From CAYJAD01 sp964371225 (GTDB taxonomy: Bacteria > Desulfobacterota > Desulfovibrionia > Desulfovibrionales > Desulfovibrionaceae), in NCBI GenBank assembly GCA_964371225.1, contig CAYJNA010000019.1:1-28651 (forward strand): DNA of 28,651 bases, in the 5' to 3' direction. Position numbers and translations under genes: made by a program. The notes beneath the pieces were generated by a model, which saw only the letters and a list, made by a program, of their open reading frames with translations, ran no database searches and had not been told where the DNA came from. Shown one piece after another: positions 1 to 7,857 of the stretch. Within the stretch, counting starts at the first letter, position 1. Each line of letters opens with the position of its first letter.

Positions 1-34
1 GAGCCCCCTTTTTGGCGCTAGCAAAAGGGGGCTC
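1..34. terminator. Strong hairpin, likely terminator or hairpin repeat
   Basis: Bases 1-12 pair perfectly with 23-34 (GAGCCCCCTTTT with AAAAGGGGGCTC), leaving a 10-nt loop. No run of T follows on the plus strand; a C-rich stretch does. It probably closes a gene lying to the left of the window, or belongs to the same hairpin-repeat family seen at 1292-1326, 1498-1547 and 28626-28651. Pairing is seen directly; function is inferred. Confidence 0.5.
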
Positions 35-61
35 CTTCCCCCCACACAAAAAGAACACACA

Positions 62-78
62 GCAAAGCTAAGCTTTGC
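62..78. promoter_or_regulatory. Small inverted repeat before the ahbC ribosome binding site
   Basis: GCAAAGC (62-68) and GCTTTGC (72-78) form a 7-bp inverted repeat with a TAA centre. It ends just before the CGGAG ribosome binding site of ahbC. It could be an operator, or a hairpin affecting translation initiation. No clear sigma-70 promoter is visible in bases 35-90, so ahbC may be transcribed from further upstream. Confidence 0.25.
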
Positions 79-90
79 ACGGAGAATATA

Positions 91-1272
91 ATGATTGGTA
101 TTTCAAAACTGTATTGCGGCCAAGTGGAGCCTTCAGATGCTTTGCGTTATGGACGTGAAGCTGGAAAACTTCCTTCACATCTTTTACAATTTTCTAAAGA
201 CAAAAAACCCGTTGTTGTCTGGAACATGACACGCCGCTGTAATCTCAAGTGCGTACACTGCTATGCACACGCCCTTGATGAACAAGGTAATGACGATATT
301 TCCACCGCACAAGCCAAGGTTATGATTGATGACCTTGCCGCTTATGGCGCCCCTGTTATGCTTTTTTCCGGCGGAGAGCCCCTTGTTCGTAAAGACCTTG
401 TGGAACTTGCCAATTATGCCACAGGTAAGGGCATGCGCGCTGTTATATCCACCAATGGCACCCTCATTACTAAAGAAAAAGCTAAAGAACTCAAAGAAGT
501 AGGTCTTTCCTATGTGGGTATTTCCTTGGACGGCATGGAAGAAGTGCATGATCATTTCCGTGGCGTTCCCGGTTCCTTCCGTAAGGCTCTTGAAGGCATT
601 GCCAACTGTCAAGCCGAAGGTCTTAAGGTAGGCGTGCGCTTTACCATCAATAAACGTAATGCCCAAGAAGTTCCCGGTATTTTCCAACTTCTTAAAGATC
701 TTGAAGTACCCCGCGCTTGTTTTTATCACTTAGTGTATTCCGGTCGCGGTTCTGAGCTTATTAAAGAAGATTTAAGCCACAGTGAAACTCGCGAACTTCT
801 TGACCTTATCATGGACGAAACTCGCGCCCTTTTTGACGCGGGTAAGGGTAAGGAAATCCTCACCGTGGACAATCACGCCGACGGCATTTACCTTTATGAG
901 CGTTTAAAGCGTGAAGACCCCAAGCGTGCCGCTGAAGTTATGGAATTACTCCAATTTAACGAAGGTAACAGCACAGGACGTGGTATAGCCTGTATTTCTT
1001 GGGATGGCCAAGTTCACGCTGACCAATTCTGGCGCAATCATACCTTTGGTAATGTGTTAGAACGTCCATTCTCTGAAATTTGGGATGATCCGAACATTGA
1101 GCTCTTACATAAGCTTAAAGATAAAAAGCCCCATGTGAAAGGTCGCTGTGCCAAGTGCAAATACCTTAAGATTTGTGGCGGTAACTTCCGCGCTCGCGCT
1201 GAAGCGTATTACGATGACGTATGGGCAGAAGATCCAGCCTGTTACTTGACCGATGAAGAAATCGGTTTATAA
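91..1272 (+). CDS. ahbC: AhbC, radical SAM 12,18-didecarboxysiroheme deacetylase
   Basis: Cytoplasmic radical SAM enzyme of the siroheme-dependent heme pathway. The family removes the two acetate side chains of 12,18-didecarboxysiroheme to give iron-coproporphyrin III. The 393-residue protein has the radical SAM cluster motif CNLKCVHC (C50, C54, C57) and the SAM-binding GGEP motif near residue 95. A Cys-rich C-terminal region (RGIAC near 303-307, then CAKCKYLKICGG) is SPASM-like and probably holds a second [4Fe-4S] cluster. The start has a CGGAG ribosome binding site eight bases upstream. Location next to hemB, ahbD and a siroheme decarboxylase subunit separates it from related radical SAM proteins such as NirJ. 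It is very similar in plan to AhbD downstream, but it lacks the His-rich N-terminus, and its first residues (LYCGQVEPSDALRYG) fit AhbC. Confidence 0.88.
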   Translation: MIGISKLYCGQVEPSDALRYGREAGKLPSHLLQFSKDKKPVVVWNMTRRCNLKCVHCYAHALDEQGNDDISTAQAKVMIDDLAAYGAPVMLFSGGEPLVRKDLVELANYATGKGMRAVISTNGTLITKEKAKELKEVGLSYVGISLDGMEEVHDHFRGVPGSFRKALEGIANCQAEGLKVGVRFTINKRNAQEVPGIFQLLKDLEVPRACFYHLVYSGRGSELIKEDLSHSETRELLDLIMDETRALFDAGKGKEILTVDNHADGIYLYERLKREDPKRAAEVMELLQFNEGNSTGRGIACISWDGQVHADQFWRNHTFGNVLERPFSEIWDDPNIELLHKLKDKKPHVKGRCAKCKYLKICGGNFRARAEAYYDDVWAEDPACYLTDEEIGL

Positions 1273-1283
1273 AAATAGGTGTT

Positions 1284-1550
1284 TTTTGAATGGGAGAAGA
1301 ACCTTTTTTTAAAAAGGTTCCCTCCCGCCCATTTATGGCCCCTCCCTCAAAAACTTTTTATGACGATGTACTATATTCTTTAAACAAAGTTTTTGCCGCA
1401 ACAAAGACATGTAAAAAATACATTTTCGTTGCGCCACGATTTTTATACAAGAACATTTTTTCCGCCATGAAAGTTTTTTGAAAAAAGGGTGGGGGTTTGG
1501 GGGAGGGGAAAGAATCTTTTGTTCGCAAAAGGTTTTTCTCCTCCCCCAAA
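1284..1550. repeat. Compound palindromic repeat element between ahbC and hemB
   Basis: This gap holds no credible gene but several nested inverted repeats. Hairpin A (1292-1326) has the perfect core GAACCTTTTT/AAAAAGGTTC. A left arm (1339-1362) is the imperfect complement of a right arm (1466-1494). A central stem (1395-1413 against 1419-1435) is built on GCAAC/GTTGC and ATGTA/TACAT. Hairpin B (1498-1547) pairs GGGGGAGG with CCTCCCCC around a TTTTG-TTCG-CAAAA tip. Short open frames on both strands here are by-products of the palindromes. The arrangement resembles a non-autonomous repeat (MITE or BIME type). It may also attenuate transcription into hemB. Confidence 0.6.
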
Positions 1551-1572
1551 TTATATACTTAACGAGGATAGT

Positions 1573-2583
1573 ATGACTTCTCCATTACATACACTGCCCA
1601 ATTTTTTCCGTGGGCGTCGCTTGCGTCGTTCTCCGGCTTTACGAGCCATGGTACGTGAAACTGCCCCTTTGCGCCCAGAAGATTTGGTCATGCCCTACTT
1701 TGTGGTAGATTGCGAAGATGAACATTTTAGCAAAGAAATCAGTTCCATGCCGGGGCAGTATCAATTAGGCCTCGCCGCTTTAGAACAACGTGTGGCTAAA
1801 GCCGTACAGCATGGCCTTATGGCTGTGATTCTTTTTGGCATTCCCAAAGAAAAAGACCCCTTTGGCAGCGAAGGCTATGCCGATGACGGTATAGTACAAA
1901 AAGCCATACGCCGCTTAAAAGCCGCATTTCCAAGCTTGCTTGTGATTACAGACGTATGCTTATGTGAATATACTTCGCACGGCCATTGTGGCCTTCTTAC
2001 CGCCGATGGAGAAGTGGAAAATGACCCCACTTTGGAATTGCTGTGTAAAACAGCCGTTTCCCATGCCAGAGCCGGTGCAGATATGGTAGCTCCCTCTGAT
2101 ATGATGGACGGGCGTATTTTAGCCCTGCGCACGGCATTAGATGCAGCAGGATATGAGCAACTTCCCATCATGTCCTATGCGGTGAAATACGCCTCAGCAT
2201 TTTATGGGCCTTTTAGAGATGCTGCCGAATCTGCCCCCAAAAGCGGCGACCGCAAATCGTATCAAATGGACATGAGCAATAGCCGTGAAGCTTTGCGCGA
2301 AGCCGCGGCTGACGTGGAAGAAGGCGCGGACATCCTTATGGTAAAACCAGCCGGAGCTTATCTTGATATTATACGCGATGTAAAAAACAGCTTTGATTTA
2401 CCCTTGGCGGCCTATCAAGTAAGCGGTGAATATGCGCTTATTAAAGCCGCGGCCTTACAAGGATGGGTTAATGAGGAAGCCATTATTTTAGAATCCCTCA
2501 CAGCCATTAAACGTGCCGGCGCTGATATTATCATCAACTATTTTACCGAAGAACTTTTGCTCAAAGGAGTGGTGCGCGCATGA
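1573..2583 (+). CDS. hemB: HemB, delta-aminolevulinic acid dehydratase (porphobilinogen synthase)
   Basis: Condenses two 5-aminolevulinate molecules to porphobilinogen, an early cytoplasmic step shared by siroheme, heme and cobalamin synthesis. The 336-residue protein has the zinc-binding active-site segment CLCEYTSHGHC (C129, C131, C139). It also has both Schiff-base lysines, K205 in SYAVKYAS and K258 in MVKPAGAY. The three cysteines point to the zinc-dependent class. The start at 1573 is chosen because GAGG lies six bases upstream; in-frame starts further up fall inside the palindromic repeat. The stop overlaps the ahbD start (ATGA), so the two genes are translationally coupled. Placing hemB among ahb genes is typical of sulfate reducers using the siroheme route. 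Confidence 0.97.
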   Translation: MTSPLHTLPNFFRGRRLRRSPALRAMVRETAPLRPEDLVMPYFVVDCEDEHFSKEISSMPGQYQLGLAALEQRVAKAVQHGLMAVILFGIPKEKDPFGSEGYADDGIVQKAIRRLKAAFPSLLVITDVCLCEYTSHGHCGLLTADGEVENDPTLELLCKTAVSHARAGADMVAPSDMMDGRILALRTALDAAGYEQLPIMSYAVKYASAFYGPFRDAAESAPKSGDRKSYQMDMSNSREALREAAADVEEGADILMVKPAGAYLDIIRDVKNSFDLPLAAYQVSGEYALIKAAALQGWVNEEAIILESLTAIKRAGADIIINYFTEELLLKGVVRA

Positions 2584-3755
2584 GTCACCCACAACAGAAC
2601 CATACCAGCGGACATCCTCACAGTATAGAACATGGCGCGGGTCACAGCGGTGGTCATCCTCACGGAACAGGACATCCTCACGCCGCACGCTTTCTCCCCG
2701 ATGGTACCCCCAAATGTCGCCTTATAGCGTGGGAAGTAACGCGTTCCTGCAATCTTGCATGTAAACATTGCCGCGGAGAAGCACATACTGAGCCTTATCC
2801 CGGTGAATTAAATACCGAAGAAGCCAAAGCACTCATTGACACTTTCCCAGAAGTGGGCGACCCTATTATTATTTTCACCGGCGGAGATCCCATGATGCGC
2901 GCCGATGTGTATGAGCTCATTCGTTATGCCACAGATAAAGGCTTACGCTGTGTTTTTTCCCCCAATGGAACACTTATTACACCGGAAACAGCTAAAAAAA
3001 TTCGTGAAGCTGGCATTCAACGCTGTTCCATTTCCATTGACGCAGCCGATGCCGCCAGCCATAATGATTTTCGTGGCGTACCGGGTGCCTTTGAAGCTTC
3101 CATGCGCGGCATAGAGCTTCTCAAAGCTGAAGGCATTGAGTTTCAAATCAATAGCACTGTAACGCGAAATAACTTGCATTCTTTTAAAGATATTTTTAAA
3201 CTTTGTGAGAATATTGGTGCCGTTGCATGGCATATCTTTCTTTTGGTTCCCATGGGGCGCGCTTCCGGCTTAGCTGATCAAGTTATCACTGCCGAAGAAT
3301 ATGAAGAAGTATTGCACTGGTTCTATGATTTTCGTAAGGAAACCAAGATGCACTTAAAAGCCACCTGCGCCCCGCACTATTACCGCATTATGCGCCAACG
3401 TGCTAAAGAAGAAGGCTTAAGTGTAACACCGGAAAACTTCGGTATGGATGCCATGACCCGTGGCTGTCTTGGCGGCACAGGATTTTGCTTCATTAGCCAT
3501 GTGGGGCAAGTGCAGCCTTGTGGTTACTTAGAATTGGACTGCGGGAATATTAAAAATACTGCATTTCCAGAAATATGGAAAAATTCTAAACATTTTCAAG
3601 AATTTCGTACACAAAAAGAATATAAGGGTAAATGCGGCGTGTGTGAATATCACAAAGTTTGTGGCGGATGCCGCGCGCGCGCTCATAGCATGGACAATGA
3701 CCATATGGGCGAAGAGCCTCTTTGCACCTATAAACCAGCTAAATTACAAAAATAA
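2580..3755 (+). CDS. ahbD: AhbD, radical SAM heme synthase (Fe-coproporphyrin III decarboxylase)
   Basis: Radical SAM enzyme that oxidatively decarboxylates two propionates of iron-coproporphyrin III to vinyl groups, giving heme b, the last step of the pathway. Of 391 residues, the first 37 are His- and Gly-rich: ten histidines, with GHPH repeated. They are encoded by three near-identical 12-bp DNA repeats at 2610, 2652 and 2670. The radical SAM motif CNLACKHC follows (C57, C61, C64). The C-terminus carries a SPASM-like Cys-rich region (CGVCEYHKVCGGC) for an auxiliary cluster. The start overlaps the hemB stop by four bases. The His-rich tail is not part of the catalytic fold and probably binds metal or heme; that role is inferred. 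Confidence 0.88.
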   Translation: MSHPQQNHTSGHPHSIEHGAGHSGGHPHGTGHPHAARFLPDGTPKCRLIAWEVTRSCNLACKHCRGEAHTEPYPGELNTEEAKALIDTFPEVGDPIIIFTGGDPMMRADVYELIRYATDKGLRCVFSPNGTLITPETAKKIREAGIQRCSISIDAADAASHNDFRGVPGAFEASMRGIELLKAEGIEFQINSTVTRNNLHSFKDIFKLCENIGAVAWHIFLLVPMGRASGLADQVITAEEYEEVLHWFYDFRKETKMHLKATCAPHYYRIMRQRAKEEGLSVTPENFGMDAMTRGCLGGTGFCFISHVGQVQPCGYLELDCGNIKNTAFPEIWKNSKHFQEFRTQKEYKGKCGVCEYHKVCGGCRARAHSMDNDHMGEEPLCTYKPAKLQK

Positions 3756-3769
3756 TCTTTGAGGTTTCC

Positions 3770-4231
3770 ATGGATTCCATAGACAAAAAACTTTTGGATA
3801 TTATTCAAACGGAATTTCCCATAACATCACGTCCCTATGCCACTTTAGGTGAAAGCCTTGGCATTACCGAAGCTGAAGCTTTGGCAAGGGTACGGACGTT
3901 GAAAGAAAATAAAATTATTCGTCGCCTTGGAGCTAATTTTCAATCGGCAAAATTAGGTTTCCGCTCTACCCTCTGCGCCGCCAAAGTGCCTGAAGAACAG
4001 TTAGACGACTTTGTGAACGTGGTAAACTCTTACACAGGCGTTACACATAATTATTTACGTAAAAATGTCTATAATGTGTGGTTTACCTTCATAGGCGCTT
4101 CATGGGAAAAGGTAGAAGCTACTTTGGCAGAAATTACCGCCAAAACAGGCATAGAAATTTTAAATTTGCCAGCTACAAAACTGTTTAAAATTCGCGTAGA
4201 TTTTAAAATGGACGAAAAAAAAGCAGGCTAA
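3770..4231 (+). CDS. Siroheme decarboxylase subunit (AhbA or AhbB), AsnC/Lrp-like
   Basis: A 153-residue protein of the AsnC/Lrp-like family. In the siroheme route these proteins act as a two-subunit enzyme (AhbA with AhbB) that decarboxylates siroheme to 12,18-didecarboxysiroheme. An N-terminal helix-turn-helix-like part (1-50) is followed by the family motif IIRRLGANFQSAKLGF (49-64) and the segment GVTHNYLRKNVYNVWFT (90-106). It lies 14 bases after ahbD with a TTTGAGG ribosome binding site. Context and the RRLGA and THNY motifs favour the enzyme over a true Lrp regulator. I cannot tell AhbA from AhbB by eye. The partner subunit is not in this window and may lie just upstream of base 1. Confidence 0.85.
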   Translation: MDSIDKKLLDIIQTEFPITSRPYATLGESLGITEAEALARVRTLKENKIIRRLGANFQSAKLGFRSTLCAAKVPEEQLDDFVNVVNSYTGVTHNYLRKNVYNVWFTFIGASWEKVEATLAEITAKTGIEILNLPATKLFKIRVDFKMDEKKAG

Positions 4232-4243
4232 ATGCATAAAAAA

Positions 4244-4289
4244 TTGCACGTGGAGGAAAAATAGTAAAAGCTTTTCCCTCCACGTGCAA
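4244..4289. terminator. Bidirectional terminator hairpin
   Basis: TTGCACGTGGAGG (4244-4256) pairs with CCTCCACGTGCAA (4277-4289), extended by A/T pairs towards the loop. It sits between convergent genes. Read on the minus strand, the stem is followed by TTTTTTATG, a good U-tract for ending the operon 9648-4384. On the plus strand the following sequence is A/T-rich but less T-rich. Confidence 0.75.
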
Positions 4290-4383
4290 AAATATATTTA
4301 TGCCTTTAAGGCCTTAATACAAAATTATAACATATCTGCGCACAGCCTTTGCGCCACTAGCCCGTACTTTGCAAAAAAGGTTT

Positions 4384-5442
4384 CTATCCCCTACTTACAT
4401 ATACTTTAGGAATGGCTTTTACCACATCCTTGGTAAAATCTTGTATGGGATCAATGGGCGGATTTTTCACAGGCTTAGTGCCGGGAGCGTACACATGTGA
4501 GCCCACAGCCACACGCGGTACGTGAAAAGCATCCATCATAAGCTTACCGTCATACAAGCATTGGGGCACTTGCACATGATGCGCCTCCCCCACACCGGGG
4601 TACGTAAGTACGCCGCCCAAAAATTGCAAATCGCGTAAAGCCATAAGACCTGCATCAGTGGGGCGTGAGCTAAAGGGATAGGCCATAATGCGCACCACAC
4701 GTTCAAACATATGCTCTTTTTGCAGCTCTTCCATTTGAAATTCCACAATTTGACGCATAAGCGGCCCAGTAACACTGCCCAGTGAAGTATAAAACTTTGT
4801 TTGATAGCCAAATTCCATATGCGGCATGACTTGTAATACATCGGCAATATCTTTCAAAGGCATCACAGAACCAAAATAGCCGCTGGTCTTTTTACCATTG
4901 GGAATGCTTAAAAAAAGCGTTGCCCGAGGCACAGCAATATTTTGTAAAGAATTGGCGAAAACCTCCACAAAGGATTGCGCATTACCCAAGGGGCCAGTGT
5001 CTGCTCCCGTGGAGGCAGTGGACGCAGAAAAAATAACGCTAGCATGGGCACCATCACAAGTAATGCCCAGTGGTTTAAATCCTTTAGGCACCACAGCATC
5101 CACTCTATTCAGTAAAATATCGCTCATATTTACAGGGCGATACCCTAAAGCCCACGCATGAGCAAACACCGCGGATAATTGCTGGCTGGAAATATCCTCA
5201 GGAAAGCGCGGCGTGTCGTGTATACGATAAAAAGCTAAAATGGGAATGGCTGAAATATGATCCACATAACGGTCATATTTTTTCCCTGTCGTATCCAAAG
5301 CCGCATCTGCAGCCGCATGTGCCAAGCCCGCACCAGAAGTCATGGTTCGCAAAGACAAGCACGAAAAGGGAGCTGTGAGCGCCTGCAATGCGCCCAAAGC
5401 ACTTACAGAAGCAAGCCCGCGTAAAAGCGTACGCCTGTGCAT
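4384..5442 (-). CDS. Tat-exported polysaccharide deacetylase-like (CE4 fold) protein, probably non-catalytic
   Basis: A 352-residue protein with a twin-arginine signal (HRRTLLRGL at 2-10, hydrophobic stretch, likely cut after AHA near 43), so exported folded. The segment IPILAFYRI (66-74) and the later GYRPVNMSDIL match the start of CE4/PgaB-type deacetylases. The catalytic motifs are degraded. The usual TFDDG is ITCDGA (127-132). The metal-binding HxxxH region appears as MEFGYQTKFY (209-218) with no histidine. The AYP motif near 254-256 is kept. It is the last gene of a four-gene operon, 9 bases after the zinc-ribbon gene, with a strong AGGAGG ribosome binding site. A structural or binding role is more likely than deacetylation. 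Family assignment is by motif reading only. Confidence 0.65.
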   Translation of the reverse strand: MHRRTLLRGLASVSALGALQALTAPFSCLSLRTMTSGAGLAHAAADAALDTTGKKYDRYVDHISAIPILAFYRIHDTPRFPEDISSQQLSAVFAHAWALGYRPVNMSDILLNRVDAVVPKGFKPLGITCDGAHASVIFSASTASTGADTGPLGNAQSFVEVFANSLQNIAVPRATLFLSIPNGKKTSGYFGSVMPLKDIADVLQVMPHMEFGYQTKFYTSLGSVTGPLMRQIVEFQMEELQKEHMFERVVRIMAYPFSSRPTDAGLMALRDLQFLGGVLTYPGVGEAHHVQVPQCLYDGKLMMDAFHVPRVAVGSHVYAPGTKPVKNPPIDPIQDFTKDVVKAIPKVYVSRG

Positions 5443-5451
5443 GCCTTCCTC

Positions 5452-5847
5452 CTAGCCGCGCCAAATTTTTTGATCATCGGGCACGTCTTGGTCAGCATGG
5501 CTCTTTTCTCCATGTCGGGCATTGTCCGAAGTATTTTTTCTCTCACTGGTATTTTCTTCCACCGGAGCAGCATTTTTATACGCCAATTGTAAAATCCATG
5601 GCACCAGGGGAGCACAAGCAATAACCACCAAATACATGGGCCAACGGTAGCCCATACTCATGCGCAGATACCATGTGGTACCCAACAAAAAGACCACAAA
5701 AATGGCCAATGCCACTTGGCGCATACGGTTTTTTTCTATGGCATTTTTAACTTCACGCCAAAAACTTACTTTCACACCGCAATGAGGGCATTCTTTATGT
5801 GTGGCAGAAATATCCTTTCCACACTGTGAGCATTGTAATAAAGACAT
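5452..5847 (-). CDS. Small zinc-ribbon membrane protein
   Basis: 131 residues. An N-terminal zinc ribbon has four cysteines as CSQC (6-9) and CPHC (20-23). A basic amphipathic stretch follows, then two hydrophobic membrane segments at about 43-61 and 69-90. The tail is hydrophilic and charged (about 91-131). There is no signal peptide, so the ribbon is probably cytoplasmic. The start has AAGGAAAA upstream. It lies 12 bases after the GH3-like gene and 9 before the CE4-like gene, and its stop codon sits just before the latter's ribosome binding site, so all are cotranscribed. No specific function is recognised. Such ribbons often mediate protein contacts, and it may anchor or regulate the envelope proteins beside it. 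Confidence 0.8.
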   Translation of the reverse strand: MSLLQCSQCGKDISATHKECPHCGVKVSFWREVKNAIEKNRMRQVALAIFVVFLLGTTWYLRMSMGYRWPMYLVVIACAPLVPWILQLAYKNAAPVEENTSERKNTSDNARHGEKSHADQDVPDDQKIWRG

Positions 5848-5859
5848 ATATTTTCCTTT

Positions 5860-7854
5860 TTATGGCATAATATTTAAAGATTTTTTAGCCGCTGTAATGC
5901 GCAACCACGACTCACGTACTCGCGCTTCTGAAATACGCCCCGCTTTCACCAAGGAAAGCAAGGTAGTATAAAGCTTTTCTGCTTGCGTAGCCACACCTGT
6001 GGTGGGCTTAGCTTTCACCTCAGCCCCAAAAGAACCGGGAAGAAATTTTCCCGCGCCATTTTGCATAAGCATACGCATAAGGGCTTCTTCATTGCCGCCC
6101 GCATTCCCTGCTTCTCCTTGTGGAGCGCCGTCCAAAAGTCCGGCTAAAGCTTCCATGCTTCCCATGCCGGGCAATGATGATAATACCCCAAGACCAGCTA
6201 AAGGGGAGGAAGCAGGATTTACCAAAACAGGAGGTTCTGTAACAAAAAGTATATCAGCCCCCGCCAGTACCGATTGCAATACACTTTCTTCCAAGGAAAA
6301 GAAAGGTTGCAGGGCACGTATATCTTGGGAAAGCACAAGCCCTTTAAAAGCCCATTGTCCGCGTAAAATACTTTGCAAAGCCGTAGGTGATAAGGGTATA
6401 GGGCGCAAAGCATCTAAAGTGCGATGATATGCCAAGGCAGGTTGTATGGCAAAGTATACTTGCTCTTGCCCTGCTTTTTGTACCAGCCCAAGATGACGTT
6501 CTACGCTTTCCTTATAAGGAGTTAATTCCCTTTGTTGCCAAGCATAGGATATATCGGGCAAGCTTTGTAAAATATTTGTTGTGCTTTGCGTATGCGATGC
6601 CGTTTGGCTAAAACCACGCACGTATGACCCTGTACCGGGAAAGTTGCGCAAACATGGCAATATATTTGCTGCCAGCATACCACGTCCAAAGGCCATTACA
6701 TGCTCCGCAACGCTTTGCGCATCCCTATTAAATGACCGAAAACGCTGCCCTATATTTTCACTGAGAGGATTTACGTTTACATCCGCAGCAGGGCCCAGAA
6801 CAAAATTAATGCCCATGCCTCCCATTTCAACAGCACTACGACGCACCGCTATTTCTGTTTTTTCTGGCGTATCCTGTCCAAGACGAGCGGCCGACGCCAG
6901 ACCCTCAAAACCCAAATCTGGGCGCAAAGCTTGCACGGCGCCGCCCTCTTGCTCCACAGCCACCCATAAAGGTGAAGCGTCCTTAGGTACATAACTTTGC
7001 AATGTAGCTATGAGTCGCCGTAATTGCCCCGCAGACGCAATATTTCCATGCGGCTGCACTTGCACCAAGGCCGCAGCACTTTGCTGTGCTGAATACCCAC
7101 TTTGTGCCATGGGCAGTAAAGCCTCTTGCCCAGCCACATGAGGCTTCACAGGCGGTACAGGCTCCAAAAAAACTCCGCCTACTTTTCCAGCCTTAACAAG
7201 CGTTATAATAGGAGAAAATGTTTCCACTTCTGTACCGGTAAAGCCCGCCATAATCATCTGCCCCAGCATGATTTCCAAGGGAGGAAATGCCGTATTTTTC
7301 CCATCCACGGGTAAAACAGCCTTTCCCAAAGCAGAAGAAGGATCCGCAGGGCTATTCCATTGCCCCATGGATTTTAACAAACTTTCTTCCAAAGCCTTTT
7401 GTTGCGGCGTTCTATAGCCGCTATCAGGCAAAGCGTTATCTTCCTTTTCTTGTGCAGGTTGCGGGCTGGACGGAACCACCACAGGCGTCACAGAAGGATA
7501 CACTATGGATTCCGTACCTTGCGCATTTGGCTCATGATGCTTTTGTTCGCCCATGTCTTTTTTTTGCGTACCAGCCTCCTGCAGAGGAAGCGCAGGAATA
7601 AGCGGCGCCGCATCGGGAATAAAAGGAATATTGGGCGCACTGCCCCCTAAGGGAGCGGGAAAGCGTGTTTGCATATCTTGCGGCGTTATTTCCTTTCCCG
7701 GCAAAGAAGGAATACCTTCAATACCAGCATCCAAAGCCCCGCCACTTTGCGTCACCGACGTGGCGGCCAAGGAGAGTGCAGCAGGGCTAAGCGCTAAAAA
7801 ACACAGTATGCAAATAATGCCCACGTAGCGTAAGCGAAAAAAGACATATGCCAT
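5860..7854 (-). CDS. Secreted glycoside hydrolase family 3-like protein, probable pseudoenzyme
   Basis: 664 residues. It has an N-terminal signal peptide or anchor (about 1-31, ending LSLAATS), a Pro-rich linker to about residue 190, and then a GH3 domain related to NagZ, the beta-N-acetylglucosaminidase of murein recycling. GH3 marks are LGQMIMAGFTGTE (197-209), VAVEQEGGAVQ (298-308) and LGPAADVNVNP. The motifs that make NagZ active are altered. KHFPGHG reads RNFPGTG (403-409), losing the catalytic His. SDD with the nucleophile Asp reads SQD (509-511). The MPAH histidine is lost (IQPAL). About 50 extra residues near 560-615 interrupt the end of the domain. The gene is second in the operon, 3 bases after the HyuA-like gene, with a GGGAG site inside that gene's end. 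Inferred: a periplasmic glycan-binding or scaffold protein. Confidence 0.75.
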   Translation of the reverse strand: MAYVFFRLRYVGIICILCFLALSPAALSLAATSVTQSGGALDAGIEGIPSLPGKEITPQDMQTRFPAPLGGSAPNIPFIPDAAPLIPALPLQEAGTQKKDMGEQKHHEPNAQGTESIVYPSVTPVVVPSSPQPAQEKEDNALPDSGYRTPQQKALEESLLKSMGQWNSPADPSSALGKAVLPVDGKNTAFPPLEIMLGQMIMAGFTGTEVETFSPIITLVKAGKVGGVFLEPVPPVKPHVAGQEALLPMAQSGYSAQQSAAALVQVQPHGNIASAGQLRRLIATLQSYVPKDASPLWVAVEQEGGAVQALRPDLGFEGLASAARLGQDTPEKTEIAVRRSAVEMGGMGINFVLGPAADVNVNPLSENIGQRFRSFNRDAQSVAEHVMAFGRGMLAANILPCLRNFPGTGSYVRGFSQTASHTQSTTNILQSLPDISYAWQQRELTPYKESVERHLGLVQKAGQEQVYFAIQPALAYHRTLDALRPIPLSPTALQSILRGQWAFKGLVLSQDIRALQPFFSLEESVLQSVLAGADILFVTEPPVLVNPASSPLAGLGVLSSLPGMGSMEALAGLLDGAPQGEAGNAGGNEEALMRMLMQNGAGKFLPGSFGAEVKAKPTTGVATQAEKLYTTLLSLVKAGRISEARVRESWLRITAAKKSLNIMP

Positions 7855-7857
7855 GTA

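Noticed and set aside
1290..1549. Short open frames on both strands between ahbC and hemB
   Set aside because: They lie wholly inside palindromic repeats, have no ribosome binding site or family resemblance, and mirror each other because the DNA is self-complementary.
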